Assembly (NCBI RefSeq): GCF_025685425.1
Contig: NZ_JAGTAS010000024.1
Location: 62,001-126,000 of the forward strand
DNA: 64,000 nucleotides
Source of the DNA: Terriglobus albidus
Lineage (GTDB): Bacteria > Acidobacteriota > Terriglobia > Terriglobales > Acidobacteriaceae
Reading direction: 5' to 3'
Within the stretch, counting starts at the first letter, position 1, and every line of letters starts with the position of its first letter. Position numbers and translations under genes: made by a program. The notes beneath the pieces are model-generated. The model was not told the DNA's origin and did no database searches. It saw nothing but the letters and a program-made list of their open reading frames with translations. Positions 47,451 through 57,605 of the stretch are shown piece by piece.

Positions 47451-47454
47451 TGGC

Positions 47455-47497
47455 ATCCGTCCCGCGCTTATAACTTCCTGGCGCGGGACGGATTTTC
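47455..47497 (+). terminator. Rho-independent terminator after the glycerophosphodiesterase
   Basis: Perfect 13-bp stem ATCCGTCCCGCGC/GCGCGGGACGGAT with a 13-nt loop, followed by TTTCC. Confidence 0.88.
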
Positions 47498-47576
47498 CTG
47501 CGAAAACACAGGGGTTGAAACCTTATATTCACCGTCTCGTCACCGGCTAGCAACAAGGATTCCCTACGGTGCAAAC

Positions 47577-50500
47577 ATGCGAACCATAGCGAGATTTCTC
47601 TTTGCGGTATACGTCTGTTTTGCGTGTACCTTGATCTCCCATGCGCAGTACGAGAACGGAAGCATTCTCGGAACGGTGCGCGATCCTTCAGGAGCTGTTA
47701 TTCCCAACGCGACGGTGACAGTCACCAACACCGCAACTGGCGTTGTATCGACACGCACATCAAACGAGACAGGTGACTACGAGGTTCCGGCTCTGCGTGT
47801 CGGCACCTACAAGGTAGAAGTTACCCGCGAGGGATTCTCTTCTACGACCGTTCCCAGCGTATCGGTGAGCATCGCCGCACGTCAGCGTGTGGACGTTACC
47901 CTTAACGTAGGCGGAGCATCGCAGGTGGTTGAAGTAACGGCTGCCGCGGCTCTTCTGGAGACGGACACCAGCCAGCGCGGCCAGATCGTAACCAACTATC
48001 AGACGGCAGCTCTGCCGCTTGTCAGCCGTAACTACTCTGACCTGATTGGACTTTCTACCGGCGTGCGCGCGGCGGCCAACAGCCTTTCGTCGACATCGAA
48101 TACCGGCCTGGTTCGTGAAGGCTCCTTCAACGTCAACGGCCAGCGCTCCATCTTCAACAACTTTCTGCTGGACGGTATGGATAACAATGCCTATGGCGAA
48201 TCCAATCAGGGTTTCTCGAACCAGATCATTCAGCCTCCGCCGGACTCGATTGCGCAGTTTCAGGTAGTAACAAACAACGAAACTGCAGAATATGGCCGTG
48301 CCTCGGGTGCAGTGATCAATGCGGCATTTGCGCAGGGTACGAATCAGTTCCACGGCAGGGTGTATGAGTTTGTGCGCAACACCGTCTTGAATGCCACTGG
48401 TTTCTTCCGTCCACCGGGTGGCCAGAAGCCGCAGTTCAATCGGAACCAGTTCGGTGGAAACTTCAGCGGTCCGATCATGAAGGACAAGCTGTTCTTCTTC
48501 GTGGACTACGAAGGATTCCGGCAGGCACGTAAGCAGGTTGCCTCTGCGACTCTGCCTCAAATCAGCCAGTTGAACGGTGTCTTCAGCCGCCCGGTTGTTA
48601 ACCCCTATAACCCCACCCTGCGATATCTACCCGGTACTTCGATCCTGAATGACCCGAATATCTCTCCTGCGGCGAAGACAATTGCCGGCATGATCAAAGG
48701 CTTGAACCCCGGTACTGCGACGAGCAACAACTTCACGACGCTGCAGCGTTCGCAGAACTTCTCCGACAAAGGCGATCTGCGCCTCGACTTTACGCCCAAT
48801 CAGAAGAACTCTTTCTTCCTTCGCATCAGCGATCTGAAGCAGAACGCGACGGATTTCCCGATCTTCGGTCTGCCGCTGGATGGTAATTCCAACGGTAAGC
48901 AGCGGATTCTGGATCAGCAGGTAGCGCTCGGTTATACGCGCGTTATTGCAGCAAACCAACTGCTCGATGCCCGTCTTGGTCTTTCGCGTACCAAGGCTGG
49001 AAAGTACTCTCTCTCGATCGGCACGAACCCGGGCTTTAGCTTCCCTGGGCTTCCTTCAGATCCTCTTGTCGCTGGGGGTATTCCTTCGATCACAATCACT
49101 GGCTTTACAGCTTTGGGACGGCAGGCAACCAATCCGCAGTTCCAGAACCCTGCTCTCCTCGACCCGAAGGTGAACTACTCGTGGGGCGTCGGGAAGCATT
49201 CGCTCAAGTTCGGCTATGAGTACCAGAAGATCTGGATGGCGGTACAGGATACGAACCCGTTGTATGGCGGCTTCACGTACGCAGGCGCCTTCAGTCGTGA
49301 TAGCTCGACTCCGGCAGCAAACTCGGATAACTATGTTGCCGACTTCCTGTGGGGTTCGACCAGCATCTATACGCTTTCGTCCTACTTTGTTGCCCACCTG
49401 CGCAACCAGTCGAACTTCGCGTATGTGCAGGATGACTGGAAGGTATCTCCTAAGCTGACACTGAATATTGGTGTTCGCTATGAGTACACGACGCCTTACT
49501 ACGAGCAGAAGAACCAGCAGGCGAACTTTGACCCGACGACGCTCTCGATGGTTACTGCGACACAGAGTGGCAATCGCTATGCGATGCAGCCGGACAAGAA
49601 CGACTTTGCTCCGCGCTTCGGCTTCTCGTATGCCCTTGGCACGAACACTGTTCTCCGCGGAGGCTATGGCATCAGCTTCTCGCACTACGATCGTGCCGGT
49701 TCCGGCAACATCCTGGCAATCAATCCTCCCAACGCTCTGTTTGTGACGGTGTCACAGGCTCCGCGGCCAGGTGGCGTGCCGAATGCCAACTACGTGAAGA
49801 TGGATCAGGGCTTCCCGGCCAGCACCCTGAACTTCAACCCGATCACCGCCAATGTGGCGTACATCGATTCGAACCGGTACCGTGACAGCTATGTGCACAA
49901 CTATTACGTGGATGTTCAGCACGTACTTCCGCACGGCGCCCTGGTGGATGTTGCCTATGTCGGCAATCACGGCCTGAAGCTGCTGCAACTGGCGAACTAT
50001 AACCAGAAGAACCCAAACCTTAACTACGCGCGCCCGATTCCGACATGGGGTGATATCACCATTGCCATGCACACGGCGTACTCGCACTATGACTCGTTGC
50101 AGGCGCGCTATGAGCAGCACCTGATCGGCGGGCTTACTCTCCTGAACTCGTTCACCTGGTCGCATGCTCTGGACAATGCAGGTGCTTCGCTAGAGGCGAA
50201 TACGCCGTCGCCGCAGGACTTTTACAACCTGCGCGGAGATTATGGTCAGTCGGAATACAATCAGCCGCTCTACAACATCACTTCGCTGGTGTACGAGCTT
50301 CCGTTTGGCAAGGGGCGGCAGTGGATGAACACCGGGGGGGTATTGAACGAGGTCCTGGGTCAGTGGCAGATTTCGGCGATCAATACGGCTGCCAGTGGCT
50401 TCCCGTACCAGATCAACTACACTCCGGCAGCGGCGACACAGGTTTCCGGTATCGCGGCGAGCTATCGCGGAGCCAATCTGTACCGTCCGAACCGGGTTAC

Positions 50501-50861
50501 TGGCGTCCCGCTGAATATTCTGGATAAGTCGAAATCCACCGGAACCTCGTTGCAGTACATCAACCTGGCGGCAGTCTCGTTGCCGGCAGCCGGCGGCAAT
50601 CCATTCGGAAACATGGCTCGTGATCCGGGCCGTGGGCCGACCTTCAACACGCTGAATCTGGCGATCAACAAGCGTTTCCAGACACCGCTTGAGTCGGTCA
50701 AGATCGAATTCCGTGGAGAGATGTACAACGCCTTCAACCATACCAACTTCACCACTCCGGGCGGCGGCATCAGCGCCGGCACCAGCGGTCTGACAGGTGG
50801 CACTATCACCAGCACGTTCGATCCGCGCATTGTGCAGTTTGGAGCGAAGGTCCTGTTCTAG
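47577..50861 (+). CDS. Oar-like TonB-dependent outer membrane receptor (second)
   Basis: Outer membrane protein of 1094 residues. A signal peptide ends ISHAQ. The carboxypeptidase-regulatory-like domain reads GTVRDPSGAVIPNATVTVTN. The plug region has FNVNGQRSIFNNFLLDGMDN and AEYGRASGAVINA, followed by the TonB-type barrel, which closes with Phe (FGAKVLF). It differs clearly from the receptor at 12976, so it is not a recent copy. The phosphatase gene follows after a terminator, and the two may still be functionally linked in phosphate or nucleotide scavenging (inference). Substrate unknown. Confidence 0.93.
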   Translation: MRTIARFLFAVYVCFACTLISHAQYENGSILGTVRDPSGAVIPNATVTVTNTATGVVSTRTSNETGDYEVPALRVGTYKVEVTREGFSSTTVPSVSVSIAARQRVDVTLNVGGASQVVEVTAAAALLETDTSQRGQIVTNYQTAALPLVSRNYSDLIGLSTGVRAAANSLSSTSNTGLVREGSFNVNGQRSIFNNFLLDGMDNNAYGESNQGFSNQIIQPPPDSIAQFQVVTNNETAEYGRASGAVINAAFAQGTNQFHGRVYEFVRNTVLNATGFFRPPGGQKPQFNRNQFGGNFSGPIMKDKLFFFVDYEGFRQARKQVASATLPQISQLNGVFSRPVVNPYNPTLRYLPGTSILNDPNISPAAKTIAGMIKGLNPGTATSNNFTTLQRSQNFSDKGDLRLDFTPNQKNSFFLRISDLKQNATDFPIFGLPLDGNSNGKQRILDQQVALGYTRVIAANQLLDARLGLSRTKAGKYSLSIGTNPGFSFPGLPSDPLVAGGIPSITITGFTALGRQATNPQFQNPALLDPKVNYSWGVGKHSLKFGYEYQKIWMAVQDTNPLYGGFTYAGAFSRDSSTPAANSDNYVADFLWGSTSIYTLSSYFVAHLRNQSNFAYVQDDWKVSPKLTLNIGVRYEYTTPYYEQKNQQANFDPTTLSMVTATQSGNRYAMQPDKNDFAPRFGFSYALGTNTVLRGGYGISFSHYDRAGSGNILAINPPNALFVTVSQAPRPGGVPNANYVKMDQGFPASTLNFNPITANVAYIDSNRYRDSYVHNYYVDVQHVLPHGALVDVAYVGNHGLKLLQLANYNQKNPNLNYARPIPTWGDITIAMHTAYSHYDSLQARYEQHLIGGLTLLNSFTWSHALDNAGASLEANTPSPQDFYNLRGDYGQSEYNQPLYNITSLVYELPFGKGRQWMNTGGVLNEVLGQWQISAINTAASGFPYQINYTPAAATQVSGIAASYRGANLYRPNRVTGVPLNILDKSKSTGTSLQYINLAAVSLPAAGGNPFGNMARDPGRGPTFNTLNLAINKRFQTPLESVKIEFRGEMYNAFNHTNFTTPGGGISAGTSGLTGGTITSTFDPRIVQFGAKVLF

Positions 50862-50884
50862 AGGGTGAATCGCAGTTTATTCAG

Positions 50885-50915
50885 GCGGCAGACGTGACAA
50901 TCGTCTGCCGCTTTT
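50885..50915 (+). terminator. Rho-independent terminator after the second receptor
   Basis: Perfect 10-bp stem GCGGCAGACG/CGTCTGCCGC with a 7-nt loop, followed by TTTTG. Confidence 0.88.
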
Positions 50916-50953
50916 GTTTCTATGTATGCTTTCTACGAGAGGAAAATCCTAGG

Positions 50954-52597
50954 ATGCGTTTGTTGGGGAAGGCTGTAGCGGCCGCTGCCATAGCGGCGGC
51001 ATGTGTCTCGGCGGTGGCCGATGAGTATCACGCAAAACCGAAGCTGGTAGTCATTGTGGTTCTGGACCAGATGCGCGGCGATTATCTTGACCGGTATCGC
51101 GACGACTTCAAGACCGCGAACGGCTTCAACCTGTTCCTGAAGAAGGGCGCGCACTTTACCGATTGCTATTACGACTATGCCAATACCCACACTGCTCCCG
51201 GCCACTCGACTATCGGCACCGGCGCCTATACCGATGGGCATGGCATTCAGGCCAATCAGTGGTGGGATTTCTCGCGTTCCACCGAGCATGTCTACTCTTC
51301 GGTGGATGACGACGACTACAAGGTGGTTGGAGCGCCTGCTGGTGCGACCATCACCCCGGGTCAGTCGCCGCGGAATCTGATGGCGTCGACCCTCGGCGAT
51401 GAGATCGTGTTGGCGACGCATGGTGAGGCGAAGGTCTTTGGCATCTCGCTGAAGGACCGTGCTGCGATTCTTACGTCCGGCCACGCCACACAGGGGGCCT
51501 ATTGGATCGATCAAAAGTCTGGCCACTTCATCACCTCGACCTACTGGATGAATGATTTGCCGGCTTATGTGGCGAAGTTCAACGCCAGCGGGAAAGCTGA
51601 GGCCGCAGCCAAAGAAGTCGGCGGCAAGGGGCAGAACTTCTATAACGAGGTAGGCTCAACACCGGCAGGCATCCGCTACGAGCTCGAGTTCGCAGAAAAT
51701 GTGATTGATGCCGAGCAGCTCGGCAAGCATGCAGTCACCGACATGGTGACGATCAGTCTGTCGTCGACGGATATTCTCGGCCACGCCGTCGGGCCGAATG
51801 ATCCCAAGCAGCGGGCTCTACTCGATGGCGCCGATGTAGAGCTGGACAAATTCTTCACCTGGCTGAACACGCATGTCGATGGCGGCATGGCGAATGTCTG
51901 GGTGGCGATGTCGGGCGATCACGGTGTTGCTCCGGCGGTCGGTGAGACGCAGAAGCTGGGGATGCCTGCGAATACATTTTCGTATGCCGGTCTGATCGAC
52001 GCCATGAACGAGGAGCTGACAAAGAAGCTCTCTCCGGGCAATCCGCAGAAGTTCCTGTTGCAGGGCGGGGAATATGCCTACTTCCCGCTCGATCAGCGCG
52101 TCTGGGAGAAGCTGCATATCTCTGAAGCCGATGCCGAAAACATGGTGGCTGCCATGCTGCCTGAGGTGATGGCGAAGACACAGCCTGGCCTGTCTGGATC
52201 GAAGCCTTCCTCGAAGCCGTTGATTCGCCGCGTGTTTACGAAGGTACAGATGGCCTCGGGAGATCTGCCGAATAACGATCTCGGCCGGTTGCTGCAGCAC
52301 AGCTACTCACCGAATGGTGGATGGCAGGTCTTTGCCATCTTCGGCGAATACCAGCTTCCGGGGGCGGCAACGGGCACGACGCACTATTCACCTTATTCGT
52401 ATGACCGCCATGTGCCGCTGGACTTCTACGGTTCGGCATTCATTCCTGGCACGTATCACGACCGCGTCGCTCCAGTAGATATTGCCGCGACCTTTGCTTC
52501 GTTGCTGCGCATCAATCAACCCTCCGCCGCGGTGGGCCATGTGCTGACGAACATCATTAAGCCCGAGCTTGAGACGGTGGCTCCAAAGGGTAAGTAA
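50954..52597 (+). CDS. PafA-type alkaline phosphatase (alkaline phosphatase superfamily)
   Basis: Exported metallo-phosphomonoesterase of 547 residues. Signal peptide (AVAAAAIAAACVSAVAD). Zinc-site Asp38 lies in VVLDQMRGDYL. The nucleophile is Thr80 in NTHTAPGHSTIGTG. Asn101 in QANQWWD and the Lys167/Arg169 pair in SLKDRAA are the substrate-binding residues known from PafA, the phosphate-insensitive phosphatase. A second metal site is visible in MSGDHGVAP. I use ATG 50954 with GAGAGGA about 10 nt upstream. The frame is open 60 nt further without support. Confidence 0.9.
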   Translation: MRLLGKAVAAAAIAAACVSAVADEYHAKPKLVVIVVLDQMRGDYLDRYRDDFKTANGFNLFLKKGAHFTDCYYDYANTHTAPGHSTIGTGAYTDGHGIQANQWWDFSRSTEHVYSSVDDDDYKVVGAPAGATITPGQSPRNLMASTLGDEIVLATHGEAKVFGISLKDRAAILTSGHATQGAYWIDQKSGHFITSTYWMNDLPAYVAKFNASGKAEAAAKEVGGKGQNFYNEVGSTPAGIRYELEFAENVIDAEQLGKHAVTDMVTISLSSTDILGHAVGPNDPKQRALLDGADVELDKFFTWLNTHVDGGMANVWVAMSGDHGVAPAVGETQKLGMPANTFSYAGLIDAMNEELTKKLSPGNPQKFLLQGGEYAYFPLDQRVWEKLHISEADAENMVAAMLPEVMAKTQPGLSGSKPSSKPLIRRVFTKVQMASGDLPNNDLGRLLQHSYSPNGGWQVFAIFGEYQLPGAATGTTHYSPYSYDRHVPLDFYGSAFIPGTYHDRVAPVDIAATFASLLRINQPSAAVGHVLTNIIKPELETVAPKGK

Positions 52598-52616
52598 GGC
52601 TGCGGTTTATCTGGAG

Positions 52617-52658
52617 GGCTGAAGGCTTTTAGATGGGGCCTTCAGCCTTCTGTTTTTT
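52617..52658 (+). terminator. Rho-independent terminator after the phosphatase
   Basis: Stem GGCTGAAGGC/GCCTTCAGCC with an 11-nt loop, followed by TTCTGTTTTTT. Confidence 0.88.
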
Positions 52659-53009
52659 GGGAGGAAGGCTGGTATAGGGTGCACTTTCGGTACTTAGCTA
52701 ATACTTCGTGTTTCTCACTTCACATTTTCCTCCACCCGGGTGCCCCACCCTCGCAACGCTAGGGTGGGCAAGGAAGACCACCGAAAAGCAGATTTCTCCG
52801 CTCCCTTCGGTCACTGCGAAATGACAAAAAAGGGAAAGGGTATGGGGATTTCTGACGTTGTCGATACGCCCCAGTTGGCTATGCCTGTCTCACGAAGTGA
52901 GATGAGGATCTGCTCCCGGTTTTCGAAAAGATGAGATGTCGATGCTGTCGCTGGCCCTAGGACAAAGTGAGGATGCGCGGACAGGGAGACTCTTGATAAA
53001 GTTCTAGCC
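52659..53009. other. Non-coding stretch with hairpin and BOX-like repeat
   Basis: No gene seen. A perfect 8-bp hairpin CCCACCCT/AGGGTGGG lies at 52744-52768, just ahead of repeat copy 2. The remainder before the GH92 gene should hold its promoter, but no convincing -35/-10 pair was found. Confidence 0.5.
52788..52831 (+). repeat. Intergenic BOX-like repeat, copy 2
   Basis: GCAGATTTCTCCGCTCCCTT then CGGTCACTGCGAAATGACAA. It is nearly identical to copy 3 at 57735 over about 44 bases. Both follow hairpins that begin GGTGCCCCA. Confidence 0.8.
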
Positions 53010-55238
53010 GTGATCACACGGCGTAGCTTTATTGGTTCTCTGTCCGCGGTCTCCGCTGGTCTGGCGGTAGCCGACGCTCTCCCCCTTACTGCTTTTGCGA
53101 AGTCATCCGCCTCCGGCGATGTGACCAAATATGTGAAGATCGCCATCGGTACCGGCGGTCACGGACATACCTATCCGGGCGCGACTGTGCCGTGGGGAGC
53201 TGTACAGCTGAGCCCCGATACCGGCGTAAAGGGCTGGGATCATTGCTCCGGATATCACTGGGATGACAAAACCATCCTCGGCTTCAGCCATACCCATCTC
53301 AGCGGTACCGGCGCCGCCGACCTGCTCGACTTCCTGGTCGTGCCGCGGGTTGGAGCGGTCAAGCTGTCGCCATCGGAGTATCAGCAGAGCTTCTCGCACG
53401 ACGAAGAGGTCTCGCGTCCGGGATATTACAGCGTGAAGCTGAAGGACTCCGGTATTCTCGCGGAGCTTACCGCGACAGAGCGTTGCGGGGTTCACCGCTA
53501 CACCTTCCCGGAGTCGAAGTCCGCGACGATCATGCTCGACATGACGCATCTGATCGAAGGCAATCCGCAGAAGATCAACTGGGCCAAAGTGAAGGTAGAA
53601 GGCCATCGGATGCTGACCGGCGGGCGCAGCACCCAGCTTTGGGCGCCAGGGCGCGAGATCTACTTTGCGATGGAGTTCTCCCGTCCCGCGGAAGCAATCC
53701 AGATCTTTGCCGATGACAAGCCGGTGCAGGGAGAGAGCTCCAACGAGCCGCGCTTGAAGGTCGTGGCCCACTTCAACACGACGGCAGGAGAGAAGATCCT
53801 GGTGAAGACGGGCATCTCCGGTATCAGTACGGAAGGCGCGTTGGCGAACCTGAAGGCTGAGGTTCCCCACTGGGACTTCGATGCGGTGCAGCATAAGGCG
53901 CACCAGGCATGGCAGGAGGCGCTCGGGGCCATTCAGGTAGAGACGGAGAATACCCGCCACAAGGAGATCTTCTACACCGGCCTGTATCACACCATGCTGG
54001 CGCCCACGCTCTTTGATGACGTGACTGGTAAGTACGCGGGCATGGATGGCAAGGTGCACGATCTGCCTGCGGGACTGCATAACTACTCCACCTTCTCGCT
54101 GTGGGATACCTACCGCGCGTTGCATCCGCTTTACACGCTGATCGCTCCAGAGAAGGTGCCTGACCTGGTCAACTGCCTGATCCGGGAAGCAGAGCAGAGC
54201 CCGGGTGGCGTGCCCATTTGGCCGCTGCAGCAGAAGGAGACCTTCTGCATGGTTGGCTATCACTCCGCGCCGGTCGTCGCGGAGGCGTTGGTGAAGGGCT
54301 TCCAGGGTATCGACGCCAAGGCCGCCTACAAGGTCTTCCGCAAGCGCGCCATGGTCGATGACTATCGCGGTCTGGGAGCGTATCGCAAGTACGGCTACAT
54401 CCCCTGCGATATCGAGGAAGAGAACGCCTCGAAGACGATGGACTACGCCTACGACGACTCTGCTGTTGCGGCGATTGCCAAAGCGGCGGGCGAGCAGCAG
54501 GAGGCGGAGCTGCTGAAGAAGCGCTCGAAGAACTACCGCAATCTCTATGACAAGGAGAGCGGTTTCATCCGCCCGAGGTATGCGGATGGTAACTGGGCCG
54601 GCCCATTTGCTCCGAATGCCATCAATGTCTCACGTAAGTGGCGCGACTATACGGAGTCGAACGCGTGGGTGACAACCTTCAGCGTGCAGCACGATCCCAA
54701 TGGCCTGGCAGAGCTGATGGGCGGTAAGCAGGCTTTGGAGAAGAAGCTGGATGACCTGTTCTCAGCCGATCCAACGCAGCCATCAGATATGCCACCGGAT
54801 GTGGCCGGACTTGTCGGCCAGTATGCGCACGGCAACGAGCCGAGCCATCACATCGCGTATCTCTACAACTACGCCGGCGCTCCGGAGAAGGCACAGAAGC
54901 GTCTCCGCAGTCTGATGGAGACGATGTACGATAACAAGCCTGATGGCATGCAGGGCAACGAGGACTGCGGCCAGATGTCGGCCTGGTATGTGCTGAGCGC
55001 TCTGGGGATCTATCCAGTCGATCCTGTCAGCGCCAGGTGGGATGTCGGTACACCGCTTTTCGATCGGGCGACGCTTGAGGTCGGCAACGGCAAGACGCTG
55101 ACCATTGAGACCAAGCGCAGCTCCGCCGACGCGGCGATTGTGAAGAGCATCATCTTCAATGGTGAGAAGCATGAAGGACTGACCTTCGAGCACGCCGCTC
55201 TGGCCAAGGGCGGGAAGATCGTCTTTGAGATGGTGTAG
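53010..55238 (+). CDS. GH92 exo-alpha-mannosidase, Tat-exported
   Basis: Calcium-dependent exo-acting alpha-mannosidase family, 742 residues, likely trimming mannose-containing glycans outside the cytoplasm. The N-terminus has a twin-arginine signal (TRRSFIG then a hydrophobic stretch ending AFA). GH92 motifs: TGGHGHTYPGATVPWGAVQL near 50, GFSHTHLSGTG near 95, FSLWDTYRALHPL near 365, GNEPSHHIAYLYNYAG near 610 and the catalytic-region GNEDCGQMSAWYVLSALGIY near 650. The start is GTG 53010; the ribosome site is weak. It stands alone, and linkage precision within GH92 cannot be read from sequence. Confidence 0.95.
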   Translation: MITRRSFIGSLSAVSAGLAVADALPLTAFAKSSASGDVTKYVKIAIGTGGHGHTYPGATVPWGAVQLSPDTGVKGWDHCSGYHWDDKTILGFSHTHLSGTGAADLLDFLVVPRVGAVKLSPSEYQQSFSHDEEVSRPGYYSVKLKDSGILAELTATERCGVHRYTFPESKSATIMLDMTHLIEGNPQKINWAKVKVEGHRMLTGGRSTQLWAPGREIYFAMEFSRPAEAIQIFADDKPVQGESSNEPRLKVVAHFNTTAGEKILVKTGISGISTEGALANLKAEVPHWDFDAVQHKAHQAWQEALGAIQVETENTRHKEIFYTGLYHTMLAPTLFDDVTGKYAGMDGKVHDLPAGLHNYSTFSLWDTYRALHPLYTLIAPEKVPDLVNCLIREAEQSPGGVPIWPLQQKETFCMVGYHSAPVVAEALVKGFQGIDAKAAYKVFRKRAMVDDYRGLGAYRKYGYIPCDIEEENASKTMDYAYDDSAVAAIAKAAGEQQEAELLKKRSKNYRNLYDKESGFIRPRYADGNWAGPFAPNAINVSRKWRDYTESNAWVTTFSVQHDPNGLAELMGGKQALEKKLDDLFSADPTQPSDMPPDVAGLVGQYAHGNEPSHHIAYLYNYAGAPEKAQKRLRSLMETMYDNKPDGMQGNEDCGQMSAWYVLSALGIYPVDPVSARWDVGTPLFDRATLEVGNGKTLTIETKRSSADAAIVKSIIFNGEKHEGLTFEHAALAKGGKIVFEMV

Positions 55239-55283
55239 TAGCGATCATTTGACGCTCGACTCACAGCGTGTTGCGATGGAGAT

Positions 55284-57605
55284 GTGAACGTTTCAAAACA
55301 ACTTCCGGTCGATCTCATTCTGCCGGAGGTTGTCCAGCATCTCCTCGCAACGCCTTCTCTTGTGATTGAAGCGGCTCCCGGCGCGGGTAAGACGACCCGC
55401 GTTCCTCCGGCGCTGCTCAAGATTCTCTCAGGCGAAGTCATCGTTCTGGAACCGCGGCGCATTGCCGCGCGTATGGCCGCACGTCGCGTCGCCCAGGAAA
55501 TGGGCGAACAGCTTGGTGAGACGGTCGGCTACCAGGTGCGCTTCGAAGAGGTCTCGGGCCCGCGGACGCGGCTGCGGTTTGTCACTGAAGGCGTGTTGAC
55601 GCGCCGCCTGCTCTCGGACACGCAACTTAAGGGTGTCAGCGCCGTTGTGCTGGATGAGTTCCATGAGCGGCATCTTGATGGCGATCTTGCGCTAGGGCTG
55701 TTGCGCAGGCTGCAGGCGACGACGCGTCCGGACCTGAAGATCATCGTCATGTCGGCCACGCTCGATGCCGCGCCGATCGCCCACTATCTGAATAACTGTC
55801 CGATTGTGCGGAGTGAGGGCCGCGTCTTTCCGCTGCAGCTTGATTACGCGGGCTACTCCGCAGCTCCGTTAGAGCAGCAGGTGGCTCGCGCTGTGGAGAC
55901 GCTTCTTGCTGAAGGCGAGACCGGTGACACGCTGGTCTTTCTGCCAGGTGTTGCTGAGATCCGCCGCGCTATACGTGAACTCGAGCCCATCGCCCGCCGG
56001 AGAGACATCCTGCTGGCTCCACTCTATGGCGAGCTTTCTCCTGCCGAGCAGGATATGGCGGTGCAGAAGGCGGCAAAGCAGAAGATCATCGTCTCTACGA
56101 ACGTTGCTGAGAGCTCGGTGACAGTGGAAGGTGTAACTGCCGTTGTCGACAGCGGTCTGGCTCGTATCGCCGGTCACTCGCACTGGACGGGGCTTCCGAT
56201 TCTTGAAGTGCAGCGCGTCAGTCAGGCCAGCGCGAAGCAGCGTGCGGGACGTGCCGGTCGTACCGCGCCCGGCCGTGTGATTCGGCTGTATGCCGAAGAG
56301 GACTTCCGCCGCCGCCCCGAGGTCGATCGTCCCGAGATCGTGCGCGAAGATCTCAGCGGCCTGGTTCTCGGCCTTCGTGCGATGGGACTTGATATTGATC
56401 AGATTCCGTGGCTTGATGCTCCGCCCGTCGAGGCCGTTGCTGCTGCCAATGGGCTGCTGGACCGGCTGGGCGCGACGGGAGAGTCAGCGAAACAGCTTGC
56501 AAGACTTCCGATAGAGCCGCGTCTTGCGCGCGTGGTGCAGGAGTCTATGCGCCGCGGCGTTGGTGAAAGCGGGTGCAGGCTGGCAGGTCTGCTGGCTTCA
56601 GGCGTACGCATTGAGAAGGGCGACATTCTCGAAGCTCTCGACCAGCCGATGGACGATCGTGTCCGTCGCCAGGTGGATCAGTTGAAGCGTGCTGCCCGTC
56701 CGGCGAAACAAACGAAGCACGATGATGATGCCTTGCTGATCAGCGTTCTGGCGGGCTTCCCGGATCGTGTGGCTCGGCGGCGTTCCGGAAATACTGTGAT
56801 GCTTGCGGGCGGCATGGGGGCTGAGGTCTTTGGGCATCCGCGTCCGTATGAGTTTCTTCTGGCTCTCGATGCGGAGGAGCGTAAAGAACGCGGAGCTCCA
56901 CTGATCCGCCTGACGGCGCGCATGGAGCCTGAGTGGCTGATAGATCTCTTTCCCGAGCGTGTTATCGAGAAACGCGAGGTTGTCTGGAACCGCCGGGGCG
57001 AACATGCAGAGGCAATCAGCTCGTTGGAGTACGACGGATTGGTCCTGGAAGAATCGCGCGGTCCTGCAAGCGAAGAAGAAGCTGCTGCGGTGCTCGCGCA
57101 TGAGGCGGTCACACTGGGTGTCGAACGCTTTGTCGATCCTGAAGCCCTGGCAGAGTTGCAGGCGCGCATTTCCTTTGCCGGTGTCGAGAGCGTCGATATC
57201 GAGGACGCGCTGCGGGAGCTTTGCTATGGGCTAAAGCGCTTTTCGGAGCTACGTAAGGTCGCATCGACAGATCTGCTGCCGTTGCTGGAGCAGCGCGCCG
57301 GCCGTCTGGATGAGATCGCTCCGGCGAAGCTGAAGCTGGGCGGCGGGCGCTGGGTGAAGGTGCACTACGATCTCGGAAAACCACCATGGATCGAATCGCG
57401 GCTGCAGGACTTCTTCGGGATGAAGGAGACGCCGCGAATTGGCCGTGATCGCACGCCGGTGGTGGTTCATCTGCTGGCGCCGAACCATCGCGCGGTGCAG
57501 ACCACGACCGATCTCGCAGGCTTCTGGCAGCGGTTGTATCCGGAGGTCCGTCGAGAGCTGATGCGTCGTTATCCGCGGCATCAATGGCCGGAGAAGCCGG
57601 TATAG
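55284..57605 (+). CDS. hrpB: ATP-dependent RNA helicase HrpB
   Basis: DEAH-family (DExH) helicase of 773 residues, slightly shorter than E. coli HrpB. Walker A APGAGKTTR near 32, motif II in the HrpB form LDEFHER near 128, SAT (VMSATLD), and the helicase C motifs STNVAESSVT and KQRAGRAGRT near 320. The HrpB-specific C-terminal region ends with the family signature RYPRHQWPEKP. The start is GTG at 55284, directly after the GH92 gene with 45 nt between. The role in bacteria is poorly known and linked to RNA processing. Confidence 0.93.
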   Translation: MNVSKQLPVDLILPEVVQHLLATPSLVIEAAPGAGKTTRVPPALLKILSGEVIVLEPRRIAARMAARRVAQEMGEQLGETVGYQVRFEEVSGPRTRLRFVTEGVLTRRLLSDTQLKGVSAVVLDEFHERHLDGDLALGLLRRLQATTRPDLKIIVMSATLDAAPIAHYLNNCPIVRSEGRVFPLQLDYAGYSAAPLEQQVARAVETLLAEGETGDTLVFLPGVAEIRRAIRELEPIARRRDILLAPLYGELSPAEQDMAVQKAAKQKIIVSTNVAESSVTVEGVTAVVDSGLARIAGHSHWTGLPILEVQRVSQASAKQRAGRAGRTAPGRVIRLYAEEDFRRRPEVDRPEIVREDLSGLVLGLRAMGLDIDQIPWLDAPPVEAVAAANGLLDRLGATGESAKQLARLPIEPRLARVVQESMRRGVGESGCRLAGLLASGVRIEKGDILEALDQPMDDRVRRQVDQLKRAARPAKQTKHDDDALLISVLAGFPDRVARRRSGNTVMLAGGMGAEVFGHPRPYEFLLALDAEERKERGAPLIRLTARMEPEWLIDLFPERVIEKREVVWNRRGEHAEAISSLEYDGLVLEESRGPASEEEAAAVLAHEAVTLGVERFVDPEALAELQARISFAGVESVDIEDALRELCYGLKRFSELRKVASTDLLPLLEQRAGRLDEIAPAKLKLGGGRWVKVHYDLGKPPWIESRLQDFFGMKETPRIGRDRTPVVVHLLAPNHRAVQTTTDLAGFWQRLYPEVRRELMRRYPRHQWPEKPV